A stretch of 64,000 bases of DNA from Acidisoma sp. PAMC 29798 (GCF_030252425.1 NZ_CP126994.1:1860001-1924000), one strand, 5' to 3'. Positions 25,535 to 35,323 are shown, counted from the first letter of the stretch. Notes: generated from the sequence alone by a model not told the origin. A program made the numbers and translations.

Positions 25535-26997
25535 TGCGGCGTCGCCTTTCGCTGATCGGCCGTCTGCTCGCGGGGGCAACACTGACTGGTTGCACCGTCG
25601 GGCCGAACTTCGCGCATCCAAAACTCGATCTGCCGGCCCAGTTCACGGAACGGCCCGCGACACCCACCGATATCGCGATGACCAATGCGCGCCTCGCGAA
25701 CTGGTGGACCTCCTTCGACGATCCGACGCTGAACGACCTCATTGCCCAGGCGATCGCCGGCAACCTCGACCTCCAGATCGCGCGGCAGCGTTTGCTGCAA
25801 GCACGCGATGAGCGGGACGAAACGGCGTCCGGTGCCTATCCCACGGTCGACTTCGGCGCCTCCGCCACCCGCGCACGGGCCAGCACCACGGTCGAATATC
25901 CGCCCGGCTTCGGCAATTACCACGCTTATCAGCTCGGCTTCGATGCCTCCTGGGAACTCGACATCTTCGGCGCGAACCGCCGCGCGACGGAAGCCGCCAA
26001 CGACAAGGTCGGCGCCTCGATCGAGCAACGGCGGGCGATCCTCATCAGCCTGCTCTCCGAAGTCGCGGCCGATTACGCGACGCTGCGTGCCACCCAGGTG
26101 CGGCTGTCGATCGCGCAGGACAATGTGCGCATCGCCCAGAAGGTCGTGAGCCTGGCGGAGCAGGAGGATGCGCAGGGCATCGGCACCACGCTCGGCACGC
26201 TTCAGGCCAAGGCGCAGCTTGAGCAGACGCAGGCGGTGCTGCCTGGGTTGCAGGCCGGAATCGCCGTCATGGCCCATGCCATCGGCGTTCTGCTGGGCCG
26301 CTATCCGGGCGATCTGGAAGCCCAGCTCGATAATCCGCAACCGCTGATGGCGACGCCCGCGACGATCCCCGCCACCATTCCGGCGGAGGTCATTGCCAAC
26401 CGTCCGGATGTGCATGAGGCCGAGCTGCGCTATGCCGCCGCCAATGCCCAAATCGGCGTGGCCATCGCCGCGCGGCTGCCGCATCTGTCGATCCCGATTT
26501 CGATTACGCCGGAAGCCAGCGCCTTCAACCAGCTCTTCACCTTCGCCAGCCTGACCTTTTCGGCGGCACTTGCAGCGACCCAGCATGTCTATGACGGCGG
26601 CAAGCTGCGCGCCCAGGAACGTGCGGCCCGTGCCGCCGCAGAAGCCGCGCGGCTCGATTACAAGCAGACGGTGCTGACCGCCTTGCAGGATGTGGAGGAT
26701 GCGCTGGTGCATCTCCAGGCCGATGAAGCCGCCCATATCTCCCTGTCCGCATCGGTACGAGATGCCCGCAAGTCCCTCGGTCAATCGACACAGCTCTACA
26801 ATGCGGGCCTGAGTGACTTCCTGACCGTCCTGACGGATGAGCGGACGGTCTTCGCCTCCCGCGACGCCCTCGCTGGCAGCGATCTCTCCCTCGTTGAAGA
26901 TTACATCGCCCTTTTCAAGGCACTTGGCGGCGGCTGGCAGACGATCGATCTCGATCCGCCGGCCACCCCCACGTCGCCCGGAACGACATCCCAATGA
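25534..26997 (+). CDS. NodT-family outer-membrane efflux lipoprotein
   Basis: This 487-residue TolC-like channel has a lipoprotein signal (LAGATLTGC, lipobox LTGC) and the NodT start GPNFAHPKLDLPAQF. It shows ANWWTSFDDPTLNDLIAQAIAGNLDLQIARQRL, SWELDIFGANRRATEAA and the C-terminal half DVHEAELRYAAANAQIGVAIAARLPHLSI. The last residues FKALGGGWQ match those of the second NodT protein at 41149. It starts with GTG overlapping the hlyD stop and overlaps the MFS start by 4 nt. Confidence 0.92.
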   Translation: MRRRLSLIGRLLAGATLTGCTVGPNFAHPKLDLPAQFTERPATPTDIAMTNARLANWWTSFDDPTLNDLIAQAIAGNLDLQIARQRLLQARDERDETASGAYPTVDFGASATRARASTTVEYPPGFGNYHAYQLGFDASWELDIFGANRRATEAANDKVGASIEQRRAILISLLSEVAADYATLRATQVRLSIAQDNVRIAQKVVSLAEQEDAQGIGTTLGTLQAKAQLEQTQAVLPGLQAGIAVMAHAIGVLLGRYPGDLEAQLDNPQPLMATPATIPATIPAEVIANRPDVHEAELRYAAANAQIGVAIAARLPHLSIPISITPEASAFNQLFTFASLTFSAALAATQHVYDGGKLRAQERAARAAAEAARLDYKQTVLTALQDVEDALVHLQADEAAHISLSASVRDARKSLGQSTQLYNAGLSDFLTVLTDERTVFASRDALAGSDLSLVEDYIALFKALGGGWQTIDLDPPATPTSPGTTSQ

Positions 26998-28382
26998 GCG
27001 ACACGACCATCGCCTATGACGGCCTGCCCAATCCGCAGCGGCGCTGGGCCGTGCTGGCCGTGGCCCTCGGCCTCGTCATGGCCGTGCTCGACGGCGCCAT
27101 TGCCAATGTGGCTCTGCCGACGATCGCCCGATCGGTTCACGTCACACCCAACGAATCGGTGTCGATCATCAATGCCTATCAGATCGCCGTCATCGTGCTG
27201 TTGCTGCCCTGCGCCTCGCTTGGCGAAATCTACGGCTATAAGCGGAGCTTTCTGATCGGGGTTGCGGTCTTCACCGTCGCCTCGCTGGGCTGCGCCATGT
27301 CGACGACGCTCGATCAACTGACACTCGCGCGCGTGCTCCAAGGCTGTGGTGCGGCGGGACAGATGAGCGTCTCTGGCGCCCTGGTCCGGTTCGCCTATCC
27401 CCGCGCCATGCTCGGTCGGGGCCTCTCGATCAACGCCCTGGTGGTCGCGGGCTCCACGGCCGCCGCACCTTCCATCGCGTCGGCCATTCTGGCGGTCGCG
27501 CATTGGGAATGGCTGTTCGCGATCAACGTGCCTTTGGGTCTGTTGTGTCTGGTCGTCGCGATGCGAACCTTGCCGCAGACCCCGCTCTCCTCGATCCGGT
27601 TTGACGTTATCAGCGCGGTCCTGTGTGGCCTCACCTTCGGCCTCGGCATCACCGGCATCCTGGGGCTGACCCATGGCCATCACCTGCTCAGGGCGAGCGT
27701 CGAACTTGTGGTCGGCCTAGTCGCCGGGGTCCTTCTGGTCCGGCGCCAACTCTCCCGCAGGGAGCCGTTGCTGCCGATCGATCTGTTGCGCATTCCGCTG
27801 TTCCGCCTGTCGATCATGACGTCCGTCTTCTCCTTCGCGGCGCAAATGCTGGCCTTCGTCTCCCTGCCCTTCTTCGTGCAGGACACGCTCGGCCGCAGCG
27901 AAGTCATGACCGGACTTCTGATGACGCCCTGGCCGCTGCTGGTGATGATGGCGGCACCCATATCGGGCCGGTTGTCGGACCGTTACCCGGCGGGCCTGCT
28001 GGGTGGCATCGGCCTCGCGGTCTACGCGATCGGGCTCGGCCTCACGGCGCTTCTGTCCAGCCACGTCTCCGACGCTGGCCTCTGCTGGCGGCTTGCCATC
28101 TGCGGCGCGGGGTTCGGCCTGTTCCAGAGCCCCAACAACCGCGCCATTCTCGGCTCGGCGCCGCGCAGCCGCAGCGGTGGCGCCAACGGCATGCTCGGCA
28201 TGGCCCGGCTGACCGGGCAAACCTTGGGTGCGACACTCGCCGCGCTCGTGTTTGCTCTCTATCCGGCGAACCAGATGACCGTCGCGCTGGGCATCGCTTG
28301 TCTTCTGGCGATCATCGGCACGGGGCTGAGCCTGCTGCGGCTTCGCGCCCCGGACCCGACGCGGGCCGCGACCCGCGCCTGA
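26994..28382 (+). CDS. MFS multidrug exporter, DHA2-like
   Basis: The 462-residue polytopic protein has the MFS motif C/D region LDGAIANVALPTIARSVHVTP and the loop 2-3 motif GEIYGYKRSFLIGVAVFTVASLGCA. A second half begins near LSIMTSVFSFAAQMLAFVSLPFF. It groups with DHA2 (EmrB/QacA-like) drug:proton exporters. It is the last gene of the marR-FUSC-DUF1656-hlyD-nodT operon and overlaps nodT by 4 nt, so two different inner-membrane pumps may share one adaptor and channel. Confidence 0.9.
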   Translation: MSDTTIAYDGLPNPQRRWAVLAVALGLVMAVLDGAIANVALPTIARSVHVTPNESVSIINAYQIAVIVLLLPCASLGEIYGYKRSFLIGVAVFTVASLGCAMSTTLDQLTLARVLQGCGAAGQMSVSGALVRFAYPRAMLGRGLSINALVVAGSTAAAPSIASAILAVAHWEWLFAINVPLGLLCLVVAMRTLPQTPLSSIRFDVISAVLCGLTFGLGITGILGLTHGHHLLRASVELVVGLVAGVLLVRRQLSRREPLLPIDLLRIPLFRLSIMTSVFSFAAQMLAFVSLPFFVQDTLGRSEVMTGLLMTPWPLLVMMAAPISGRLSDRYPAGLLGGIGLAVYAIGLGLTALLSSHVSDAGLCWRLAICGAGFGLFQSPNNRAILGSAPRSRSGGANGMLGMARLTGQTLGATLAALVFALYPANQMTVALGIACLLAIIGTGLSLLRLRAPDPTRAATRA

Positions 28383-28486
28383 TCTTCATGGCAATGGACT
28401 TCCGGCGCGGGCCGTAGCAGAAGACGATGATCCACACTGTGGGCTTCTGCTCGCGGTGACCTCTGCGACCCGGAAGCCATGCCGCG

Positions 28487-30706
28487 ATGACCAAGTATAT
28501 CGTGACCCGAGCCAATCTGATGGTGTTCGGTGTGCTGATCGCCATCCTGGCGCTCGTCAGCGCGGCCACCTGGGATCGTTTGAGCGCGGCACGCAGCGCA
28601 CGCATTTGGTCTCAGCACAGCTACGCCGTGCTCGGTGCGCTCAGCGACCTCAACCTTGGTATCCGTGATGCCGAAACGGGCCAGCGTGGCTATCTGCTGA
28701 CCGGGAACGACGTTTATTTGCGGCCCTATACGGCCGCATTGGGAACTGTCACGCTGACGGAAGGCGAGCTGCAGCAGCTCACGGCGGACAATCCCGTCCA
28801 GCAGCATGACCTCGACATTCTCGCCCCGCTGTTGCAGCGTAAGCTCAACGAACTGGCGGCAACCGTTCAGGCGCGACGAGACTTCGGCTTCGACGCCGCG
28901 CTCCGCATCGTCCAAACCAATGTCGGCCTCGATGCCATGATGGCGATCGAATCGACCATTCGGTCGATGACGGCGACGGAAACAAGCCTGCTCAACAGCC
29001 ACCTCGCCACCCTCGATCGTCGCGCCCAGTGGGTGCGCGTCTTCGTCTTCGGGGGCACGGCGATTGCCATCCTCGGCCTGCTGCTGGCGGCCTGGATGCT
29101 GAACAAGGCCTGGTCCCGCTCCTATCGGATCGAGGCGGAGCAGCGCAGCCTCGCTCTGCGCCTCCGCACGTCCCTCGACAGTCTGAGCCAGGGAATCGGT
29201 GTTTTCAGCGCGGACCGCGACCTTGTTCATTGGAACCACTGCTTCCAGGTGCTGCTGGATGTGCCGCGCGCCATGATGCGTATCGGCACGCCCTATGCCG
29301 CCTTGATCGAGCAAGCGGCAGAAGCCGGCATGACCCTGGAGACGGAAGACCAGCTGAGACACGGCAGACGCAAGCAGGGCGAAGCGGTGGTCTACGAGGT
29401 TAGCCGGAACGACGAGCACCACCTTGAACTGCGGCGCACGACGATGCCGGACGGTGGCTTCGTGCTGACCATCAGCGATATGACCAAACGCGCCCAGGCC
29501 GAAGCCGTGTTGCGGGAAGTGCAACGGATGCAGGCGATCGGTCAGCTCACCGGCGGCATCGCTCACGACTTCAACAATCTCCTCACCGTCATTCTGGGCA
29601 ACCTGGAATACGTGCGCGGCAAGCTCGGCCACGACCCCGCTCTCCAAACTCGCATCGAGCGCGGCATGTGGGCCGCGCAGCGCGGCGCGACCCTGACCAG
29701 CCAATTACTAGCTTTCGCGCGCAAGCAGCCCCTCGCCCCGGCGCCGATCGACCTCGGCGCTACGATGCCCGATCTGGTGCCCCTGCTGAGACGCACGCTG
29801 GGCGAACATATCGATGTGCGCTACGTGGAAACTGCGGGGCTTTGGCCGGCAATGGCAGACGCGGCGCAGCTTGAAAGCGCACTGCTCAACCTGGCGCTGA
29901 ACGCGCGGGACGCGATGCCGGGTGGCGGCCGCCTGACCATCGAATTGGCGAACCGTGTGCTGGACGAGGACTATGCCAGCGCCCATGCAGAGGTCGTCGC
30001 GGGCGACTATGCGATGCTCGCCGTGTCGGACACCGGCCACGGCATGTCCCCCGAGGTGATGAAGCGGGCGTTCGAGCCGTTCTTCACCACCAAGCCGGAT
30101 AGCAAAGGCACGGGCCTCGGCCTCGCGATGGTCTTCGGCTTCGTCAAGCAATCCGGCGGCCATGTGAAGATCTACTCCGAGCCCGGTGAGGGCACGACGG
30201 TGCGCCTGTATTTGCCCCGTGCCGTTGGGGCGACCGTCCAGGCCGCCCAGCGCGTCGGGGCGCCGATCGACCTGCCGCGCGGCTCGGCGACAATTCTGGT
30301 AGTGGAAGACGAGCCGGCGGTGCGGGAGATTGCGGTCGCGATCTTGTCCGAACTTGGCTACCGCGTGTTGGAAGCGGGCGACGGCGAGGAGGCGCTGCGC
30401 GTTTTCGGCGCCCATGCCACGACGATCGACATGCTCCTGACCGATGTCGTGCTGCCCGGACGCGTGCGTGGGCGTGAGGTGTCCGAGCGCATCACCGCGA
30501 TGCGGCCGGATGTGAAGACGCTGTATATGTCGGGCTATACCGAAAATTCCATCGTCCATCAGGGGCGACTGGATGACGGCGTGCAGTTCATCGGCAAGCC
30601 TTTCAAGCGCGAGCAACTCGCGCGCAAAGTTGCCGAGGTCCTTGGCTATTCCGGCGCGGTGGATGAGCGGAACGTTATTCAGATGAAGTCCCGGCCGGGG
30701 GATTAG
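28487..30706 (+). CDS. Hybrid sensor histidine kinase (CHASE3-PAS-HisKA-HATPase-REC)
   Basis: In order: a TM helix (residues about 8-28), a periplasmic CHASE3 domain (GIRDAETGQRGYLLTGNDVYLRPY), a second TM helix near 188-208, and a PAS-7-like region (SLDSLSQGIGVFSADRDLVHWNHCF). Then comes HisKA with the phosphorylated His in LTGGIAHDFNNLLTVILGNLE, and the ATPase with N-box LNLALNARDAMPGGG, DTGHGMSPEV and GTGLGLAMVFGFV. The C-terminal receiver has VVEDEPAVREIAV, LLTDVVLPG (Asp) and FIGKPFKREQL. It has 739 aa. The signal is unknown and no partner regulator is adjacent. Confidence 0.93.
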   Translation: MTKYIVTRANLMVFGVLIAILALVSAATWDRLSAARSARIWSQHSYAVLGALSDLNLGIRDAETGQRGYLLTGNDVYLRPYTAALGTVTLTEGELQQLTADNPVQQHDLDILAPLLQRKLNELAATVQARRDFGFDAALRIVQTNVGLDAMMAIESTIRSMTATETSLLNSHLATLDRRAQWVRVFVFGGTAIAILGLLLAAWMLNKAWSRSYRIEAEQRSLALRLRTSLDSLSQGIGVFSADRDLVHWNHCFQVLLDVPRAMMRIGTPYAALIEQAAEAGMTLETEDQLRHGRRKQGEAVVYEVSRNDEHHLELRRTTMPDGGFVLTISDMTKRAQAEAVLREVQRMQAIGQLTGGIAHDFNNLLTVILGNLEYVRGKLGHDPALQTRIERGMWAAQRGATLTSQLLAFARKQPLAPAPIDLGATMPDLVPLLRRTLGEHIDVRYVETAGLWPAMADAAQLESALLNLALNARDAMPGGGRLTIELANRVLDEDYASAHAEVVAGDYAMLAVSDTGHGMSPEVMKRAFEPFFTTKPDSKGTGLGLAMVFGFVKQSGGHVKIYSEPGEGTTVRLYLPRAVGATVQAAQRVGAPIDLPRGSATILVVEDEPAVREIAVAILSELGYRVLEAGDGEEALRVFGAHATTIDMLLTDVVLPGRVRGREVSERITAMRPDVKTLYMSGYTENSIVHQGRLDDGVQFIGKPFKREQLARKVAEVLGYSGAVDERNVIQMKSRPGD

Positions 30707-30725
30707 GACACGGTGCATGGTGATC

Positions 30726-30830
30726 GTCATCCCCGGGCTGGACCCGGGGATCTACCCGTTACGTCGCCCTAACGGAGTTTGGGCGCCATAACGGGTAGGC
30801 CCGCGCATCAAGTGCGCGGGTGACGGTTTT
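30726..30830. repeat. About 105-bp composite intergenic repeat, copy B
   Basis: The architecture matches the copy at 18873-18976: GTCATCCCCGGGCTGGACCC (continuing GGGGA) on the left, CTACCCGTTA paired with TAACGGGTAG in the middle, and CCGCGCATCAAGTGCGCGGG plus TGACGGTTT on the right. Differences between the copies are often compensatory in the stems. It separates the convergent kinase and methyltransferase genes. Confidence 0.85.
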
Positions 30831-30846
30831 GAAGCGTCATCCGCCA

Positions 30847-32094
30847 TCAAGGCGGCGGTGCGAGCAGGATCCGATTCACCGCCTGCATGGCCGCAAAGGT
30901 CTCCGCCCAGGCGCGCCGGAATTTCGCCTCCGCCATGCCGCGGCCTGTCAGCAAGGCGGCGATCTGGCCCAATGTCCGCACGCCGTCGACCGCTTGGAGA
31001 ATCGCCGGCGCCTCGGGCGGCAGGCGCACCACGGCGCGCAAGCCGTCGAACAAGAACGGCAAGCCGCCGTCGGGCCGGATCGACTTGACCAGTTCCGCGC
31101 CCGGAACCTCCCGCATGATCGGCACCGCCGTGTCCAACAGTGGATCGGCGCGCGTCACGGGCTCGGCCGCGCGGCGGCAATAGGCGATGTGCACGCTCAT
31201 ATTCGCGGTCAGCGCCTCGGCCAGAGCCGCCTGCTGCGTCGCGTCCAGCTCCGCCGCGCGGGCGCGCAGCTTGGGGTCCGCTTGCAGCCAGGTTGCGGGG
31301 TCATAGCGCATCGGCTCCATGAAGGCGGAAACCGCCATCCCCTCGCTGGCCAGCAGTGCCGCAAAGGCGCTCACGGTGAAGGCGCGGTCGCGGGGATTGA
31401 GCAGCAGGTCGTACAGCCCCGCCTCCCCGCCGGTGACATGGTCGGAGAAGTTGCGGTTGAAGCGCAGCCAGTTGCTGTCCGGCAGATGCTTCATCACCCG
31501 CTTCGCCACATCCAGCCGCGCGGCGGGCGCCTGATCCGGCGGCGCCAGCAGGCTCATCGCCTCCTGCACCATATAGACGCCGGTGCGGCCATGCGGGGCA
31601 TAGACCATCAGGCCCATGCCGCCATCGGGCGCGAGCACCGACACCAGGGCGGCGAGGCCCGCCTGCGGATCGGGCAGGTGATGCAGCACGCCGCAGCAAT
31701 CGATGTAGTCAAACGGCCCCAGGCCCAGCCTCGGCAGATCAGGGATCGAGCCTTCGACCCAATCGATATTGGTGAGCCCGCGCGCCTTGGCCCGCGTGCG
31801 GGCGATCTTCATGGCGGCGCGGGAGCGATCGAGATAGGTGACACGCCCCGGGCGCTCGGCCCGCGCCATCTGGGTCGCCAGCATGATGGTGCCGTCCCCG
31901 GTGCCACCGCCCGCGACAAGCGCGTTCAAAGGCGTGGCACGTGGCCGTGTGGCGCCGAAGACCCAATAGTCGATCTCGCGCAGATGTGAGGGGCTGCCGA
32001 TAATCAGCCGCTTCGCTTCCTCCTTCGGGTCGCGGGCGGGATAGGGATAGGCCTCATATTGGGCGGCGAGCCGGGCATCTGTGCTGTCGGTCAT
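30847..32094 (-). CDS. Class I SAM-dependent methyltransferase
   Basis: Residues about 55-165 form a Rossmann methyltransferase domain: motif I NALVAGGGTGDGTIMLA, motif II VTYLDRSRAAM, and DYIDCCGVLHHLPDPQAGL. The C-terminal 200 residues include a regulatory-type region (GLPFLFDGLRAVVRLPPEAPAILQAVDGVRTLGQIAALL), seen in some proteobacterial protein or quinone methyltransferase relatives. It has 415 aa from ATG 32094. The substrate is not recognisable. It is divergent from the IalB-like gene. Confidence 0.85.
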   Translation of the reverse strand: MTDSTDARLAAQYEAYPYPARDPKEEAKRLIIGSPSHLREIDYWVFGATRPRATPLNALVAGGGTGDGTIMLATQMARAERPGRVTYLDRSRAAMKIARTRAKARGLTNIDWVEGSIPDLPRLGLGPFDYIDCCGVLHHLPDPQAGLAALVSVLAPDGGMGLMVYAPHGRTGVYMVQEAMSLLAPPDQAPAARLDVAKRVMKHLPDSNWLRFNRNFSDHVTGGEAGLYDLLLNPRDRAFTVSAFAALLASEGMAVSAFMEPMRYDPATWLQADPKLRARAAELDATQQAALAEALTANMSVHIAYCRRAAEPVTRADPLLDTAVPIMREVPGAELVKSIRPDGGLPFLFDGLRAVVRLPPEAPAILQAVDGVRTLGQIAALLTGRGMAEAKFRRAWAETFAAMQAVNRILLAPPP

Positions 32095-32193
32095 GCCGCC
32101 GCTTTACCGGCTCCGCGCAATGCTGGCGAGACATGCAGTCGCGCGCCGAACCTTCTCTTGCATGGGCCGCGCCTGCTCCCTTATGGCTTCGCC

Positions 32194-32688
32194 ATGCACA
32201 AGATTCTTTTGACCGCCACGGCCTTCATCACAATTGCCGTGCCCGCTATGGCGGCCAGCAAGGCGGTGGGGCCGACCGCACTGGGCGTCTTCTCGGATTG
32301 GACGGCCGCCGAAACCGAAACGGGCGGGGTTCATGTCTGCTACGCCTTCACGCGCGCCATCGGCAGTGCAAAGACGCCCTCGGCCGGGATGATCCTGGTG
32401 ACGCAGCGGCCGACCTCTCGCGATGAGGTGGTGGTCAACGCGCCCTCCGCCTATCCCGCGAAGACCGAGGTCGCCGTCCAGATCGACAAGCAGGACGCGA
32501 TGTCCTTCTACACCGCCGGCAAAGCCGCCTTCGCGCGGGATGGCCGCGCCGCCGTCATCGATATGCAGCGCGGCAGCGGCGCCAGCGCAAGCTGGGCCGG
32601 CAAGGGCGAAAAGATGGGCCAAAAATTCTCGCTCTCGGGTTTCAGCGCCGCCTATGGCGCCATCGTCAAAGCCTGTCCCGCCAAGTGA
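32194..32688 (+). CDS. IalB-like (invasion-associated locus B family) periplasmic protein
   Basis: The N-terminus [20 protein letters not shown] is a signal peptide with an AMA cleavage site. The 144-residue mature part ([75 protein letters not shown]) has the pattern of the IalB family common in alphaproteobacteria, with two cysteines near the ends. Its function is unknown despite the name. ATG 32194 starts the signal peptide; the frame is open from 32059. rlmN follows 2 nt after the stop. Confidence 0.8.
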   Translation: MHKILLTATAFITIAVPAMAASKAVGPTALGVFSDWTAAETETGGVHVCYAFTRAIGSAKTPSAGMILVTQRPTSRDEVVVNAPSAYPAKTEVAVQIDKQDAMSFYTAGKAAFARDGRAAVIDMQRGSGASASWAGKGEKMGQKFSLSGFSAAYGAIVKACPAK

Positions 32689-32690
32689 CC

Positions 32691-33860
32691 ATGATATACC
32701 CCGCCGGGGATGATGCCGCGCGCATCATGGCAAAGGCGGCCCTCTTCGCGCCGCCGCCTGCTCAAATGGCCGATGGCCGGCGTGACCTGGTGGGACTGTC
32801 CCGTGAGGAGCTTGCGGCCGAGGTCGCAGCCATTGGCGAGCAGCCCTTCCGCGCCAAGCAGCTTTGGCACTGGATCTATCATCAAGGCGTGACCGATTTC
32901 GCGCTGATGAGTTCGATGGCCAAGCCGATGCGCGACAAGCTTGCCGAGCATTTCGTGGTCGGCCGGCCTGATCCTGTTGTGGTGCAGACGAGCACGGACG
33001 AGACGCGGAAATTCCTGTTCCGCTTTCGCGACGGACAGGAAGCCGAGACCGTCTATATCCCCGACAAGCAGGAAGATCGCGGCGCCGTCTGCCTGTCCTC
33101 GCAGGTCGGCTGCACCTTGTCCTGCAGCTTTTGTCACACCGGCACGCAGCGCTTGATGCGCAACCTGGGCGCCGCCGAAATCGTCGGCCAGTTCATGGGT
33201 GCGCGCGACAGCTACAAGGAATGGCCGAGCCCGAAGGGCGAGACGCCCCGCCTGCTGTCCACCATCGTGCTGATGGGCATGGGTGAACCGCTGTACAATT
33301 ACGAAAACGTCGCCAAGGCGATGCGCATCGTCATGGACGGCGAAGGCATCGCCCTCTCCCGTCGCCGCATCACCCTCTCGACCAGTGGCGTGGTGCCGAT
33401 GATGGACCGCGCCGGCGCTGAATTGGGCGTCAATCTCGCGGTGTCGCTGCATGCGGTGCGGGACGAGTTGCGCGATGAACTGGTGCCGCTGAACCGCAAA
33501 TATCCGATTGCCGAGCTGATCGCGGCCTGCCGCCGTTACCCGGGCGCCTCGAACGCCCGGCGCATCACCTTCGAATACGTCATGCTCAAGGGGATCAACG
33601 ACAGCGAGGCCGATGCGCGGCTGCTGGTGGAGTTGATCGCCGGCCTTCCCGCCAAGGTGAACCTCATTCCGTTCAATCCCTGGCCCGGCAGCGCCTATGA
33701 GACGAGCACGCCGGCCGCCATCCGGCGTTTCTCGACGATCGTCATGGATGCGGGTTACGCGGCGCCGGTGCGCACGCCCCGCGGCCAGGACATCCTGGCG
33801 GCTTGCGGGCAGCTCAAGACGGAAACCGTCCTGGCGCGGGGCCGCGCGGCGGCTGCATAA
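32691..33860 (+). CDS. rlmN: 23S rRNA (adenine2503-C2)-methyltransferase RlmN
   Basis: This radical-SAM enzyme methylates A2503 of 23S rRNA and usually A37 of some tRNAs. The CxxxCxxC cluster motif is in [18 protein letters not shown]. The [12 protein letters not shown] and [13 protein letters not shown] segments, and the second catalytic cysteine region ([11 protein letters not shown]), are intact. ATG 32691 is used; GTG 32685 is in frame and also possible. The length is about 389 aa. A 30-bp palindromic repeat follows the stop. Confidence 0.94.
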   Translation: MIYPAGDDAARIMAKAALFAPPPAQMADGRRDLVGLSREELAAEVAAIGEQPFRAKQLWHWIYHQGVTDFALMSSMAKPMRDKLAEHFVVGRPDPVVVQTSTDETRKFLFRFRDGQEAETVYIPDKQEDRGAVCLSSQVGCTLSCSFCHTGTQRLMRNLGAAEIVGQFMGARDSYKEWPSPKGETPRLLSTIVLMGMGEPLYNYENVAKAMRIVMDGEGIALSRRRITLSTSGVVPMMDRAGAELGVNLAVSLHAVRDELRDELVPLNRKYPIAELIAACRRYPGASNARRITFEYVMLKGINDSEADARLLVELIAGLPAKVNLIPFNPWPGSAYETSTPAAIRRFSTIVMDAGYAAPVRTPRGQDILAACGQLKTETVLARGRAAAA

Positions 33861-33862
33861 GC

Positions 33863-33932
33863 GGCGGATAACGCTGCTCTCATCCGACCTACGGCGCGAT
33901 GTGTAGGGCGGATGAGCGCAGCGTTATCCGCC
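33863..33932. repeat. Long hairpin of two inverted palindromic repeats, copy 3; probable shared terminator
   Basis: The arms 33863-33892 and 33903-33932 pair at 28 of 30 positions around a 10-nt loop. Each arm is itself of the GGCGGATAACGCTGCGCTCATCCG type found singly at 7555, 21709 and 39379. It lies between the convergent rlmN and PCu(A)C genes and is well placed to terminate both. Confidence 0.85.
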
Positions 33933-33939
33933 AGCCGAC

Positions 33940-34407
33940 TTACATCTTCATCCCGCCCATATCGCCACTGCCCGCATCTGCCGGCACGTAGCTCATTGGC
34001 TGGACGGTGACCTGAACGGTCACCGTGGCGCCGCTGGCAAAGGTCAGCGTCAGCGGGAAATGGGCGCCCGCATCCAGGGTCTGAGTGAGCCCCGTCAGCA
34101 TGACGTGATAGCCGCTGGGTGAGAACACCAGCGGCTTGCCCGGCGCCACCGGCAAATCCTTTACGGCATCCATCTCCATCATGCCGTTGGCCATCTTGCT
34201 CTCATGCAGGCCGGCACTCGTGGCGACCGGTGTCGCGGCCCCTACAAGCCTGTCCGGTGCGCCAGCATCGGTGACCGTAAAGTAGATGACGGCCGGACTG
34301 GCCGCCGATGGCGTGACGCGCGACCAGGCGCCCGTCACCGTCAAACCGCCCGCATAGGCCGGTGCGGCATAGGCCAGAACCGCCGCCGCCAATAGAATGC
34401 CTCGCAT
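33940..34407 (-). CDS. PCu(A)C-family periplasmic copper chaperone
   Basis: A signal peptide (MRGILLAAAVLAYAAPAYA) precedes a 136-residue cupredoxin-like domain. The Cu(I) ligands fit the family pattern H-x-n-M...H-x-M: LHESKMANGMMEMDAV and SGYHVMLTGL. A Met-rich tail (MSYVPADAGSGDMGGMKM) may add copper sites. Such proteins deliver copper to cytochrome oxidase in the periplasm. The SDR gene lies 9 nt upstream on the same strand, with no obvious functional link. Confidence 0.93.
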   Translation of the reverse strand: MRGILLAAAVLAYAAPAYAGGLTVTGAWSRVTPSAASPAVIYFTVTDAGAPDRLVGAATPVATSAGLHESKMANGMMEMDAVKDLPVAPGKPLVFSPSGYHVMLTGLTQTLDAGAHFPLTLTFASGATVTVQVTVQPMSYVPADAGSGDMGGMKM

Positions 34408-34416
34408 CGAAACCCC

Positions 34417-35175
34417 TTAGGTAATGGTGTAGCCGCCGTCGATGACGATGTTTTCGCCATTGATCATGCCGGCGGCACCGCTCACCAGATACAGCACGAC
34501 ATGGGCGACCTCCTCGGCTTCCCCGAACCGCCCGACGGGAATCTTAGCGCGAAAGCTGTCCCCGCGCGCGCCGTTCCAGGTCATCTGGCCCATCGGCGTA
34601 TTGATTACCGTGGGTGAGATGGTGTTGCTGTTGACGCCCTTCGGCCCCCATTCCAGCGCCAGCACCTTAGTCATGCCGATAATGCCGGCTTTACTGGCGG
34701 CATAGGCGACATGATCTTCCAGCGCGACGAGCGCCGCCTGGGAGGCGAGGCTGACGATGCGGCCATAGCCGCGTCCGATCATGTGCCGCCCGACTTCACG
34801 CGAAAACAGGAAGGCGGCGCGGAGATTGACGCTCATGGTAACGTCCCAGACCTCGGTCGTCAGCTCCACAGCCGGCGCCACCAGACCGACGCCGACATTA
34901 TTGACCAGGATGTCGATCCGCCCGGTCTGGGCAATGATGTCCGCGACCCCAGCCTCGATGGCGGCTGCGTCCCGCACGTCGATCGACACACCGATATGGC
35001 TGGCGCCGAGGGAGGCTGCGATCTGTGCCACGTCCGGGTTGGAATCGACGATCACGATCCGCGCCCCCTGCTCGGCCAGCATCGTGGCGGTGGAAAGGCC
35101 GATACCCCGGGCGGCGCCAGTCAGCAGGGCGACCTGCCCGGACAGATCATAGGCACGCTCTACGGCGGTCGGCAT
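34417..35175 (-). CDS. Short-chain dehydrogenase/reductase (GolD/sugar-alcohol dehydrogenase-like)
   Basis: A classical 252-residue SDR: the cofactor motif LLTGAARGIGLSTA, an acidic residue after the second strand (IVIVDSN) favouring NAD, and LVNNVGVGLVAPAVE. The catalytic Ser and Tyr-Lys are in IVSLASQAALVALEDHVAYAASKAGI. The C-terminus MINGENIVIDGGYT closes the fold. The sequence type suggests a polyol dehydrogenase, but the substrate cannot be fixed. It is divergent from the HpcH aldolase (about 150 nt), which may belong to the same catabolic route. Confidence 0.88.
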   Translation of the reverse strand: MPTAVERAYDLSGQVALLTGAARGIGLSTATMLAEQGARIVIVDSNPDVAQIAASLGASHIGVSIDVRDAAAIEAGVADIIAQTGRIDILVNNVGVGLVAPAVELTTEVWDVTMSVNLRAAFLFSREVGRHMIGRGYGRIVSLASQAALVALEDHVAYAASKAGIIGMTKVLALEWGPKGVNSNTISPTVINTPMGQMTWNGARGDSFRAKIPVGRFGEAEEVAHVVLYLVSGAAGMINGENIVIDGGYTIT

Positions 35176-35323
35176 GGCGATCTTCTTCCCTCTACGATCT
35201 TGGCGTCGATGCGCGTCATGTCGCGGCGAAGAGCCAGGACGGTCAAGGGCGCGCGGTGGTCATCTGGGTTTCGCGCCTCACCGCGAGCGCCTAATCTCCC
35301 GCCATAAAAGAGGGAGTGGAACA

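Noticed and set aside
25507-26994. 495-codon minus-strand frame opposite the nodT gene
   Set aside because: It is the antisense shadow of an intact outer-membrane efflux gene, and its low-complexity composition has no domain pattern.
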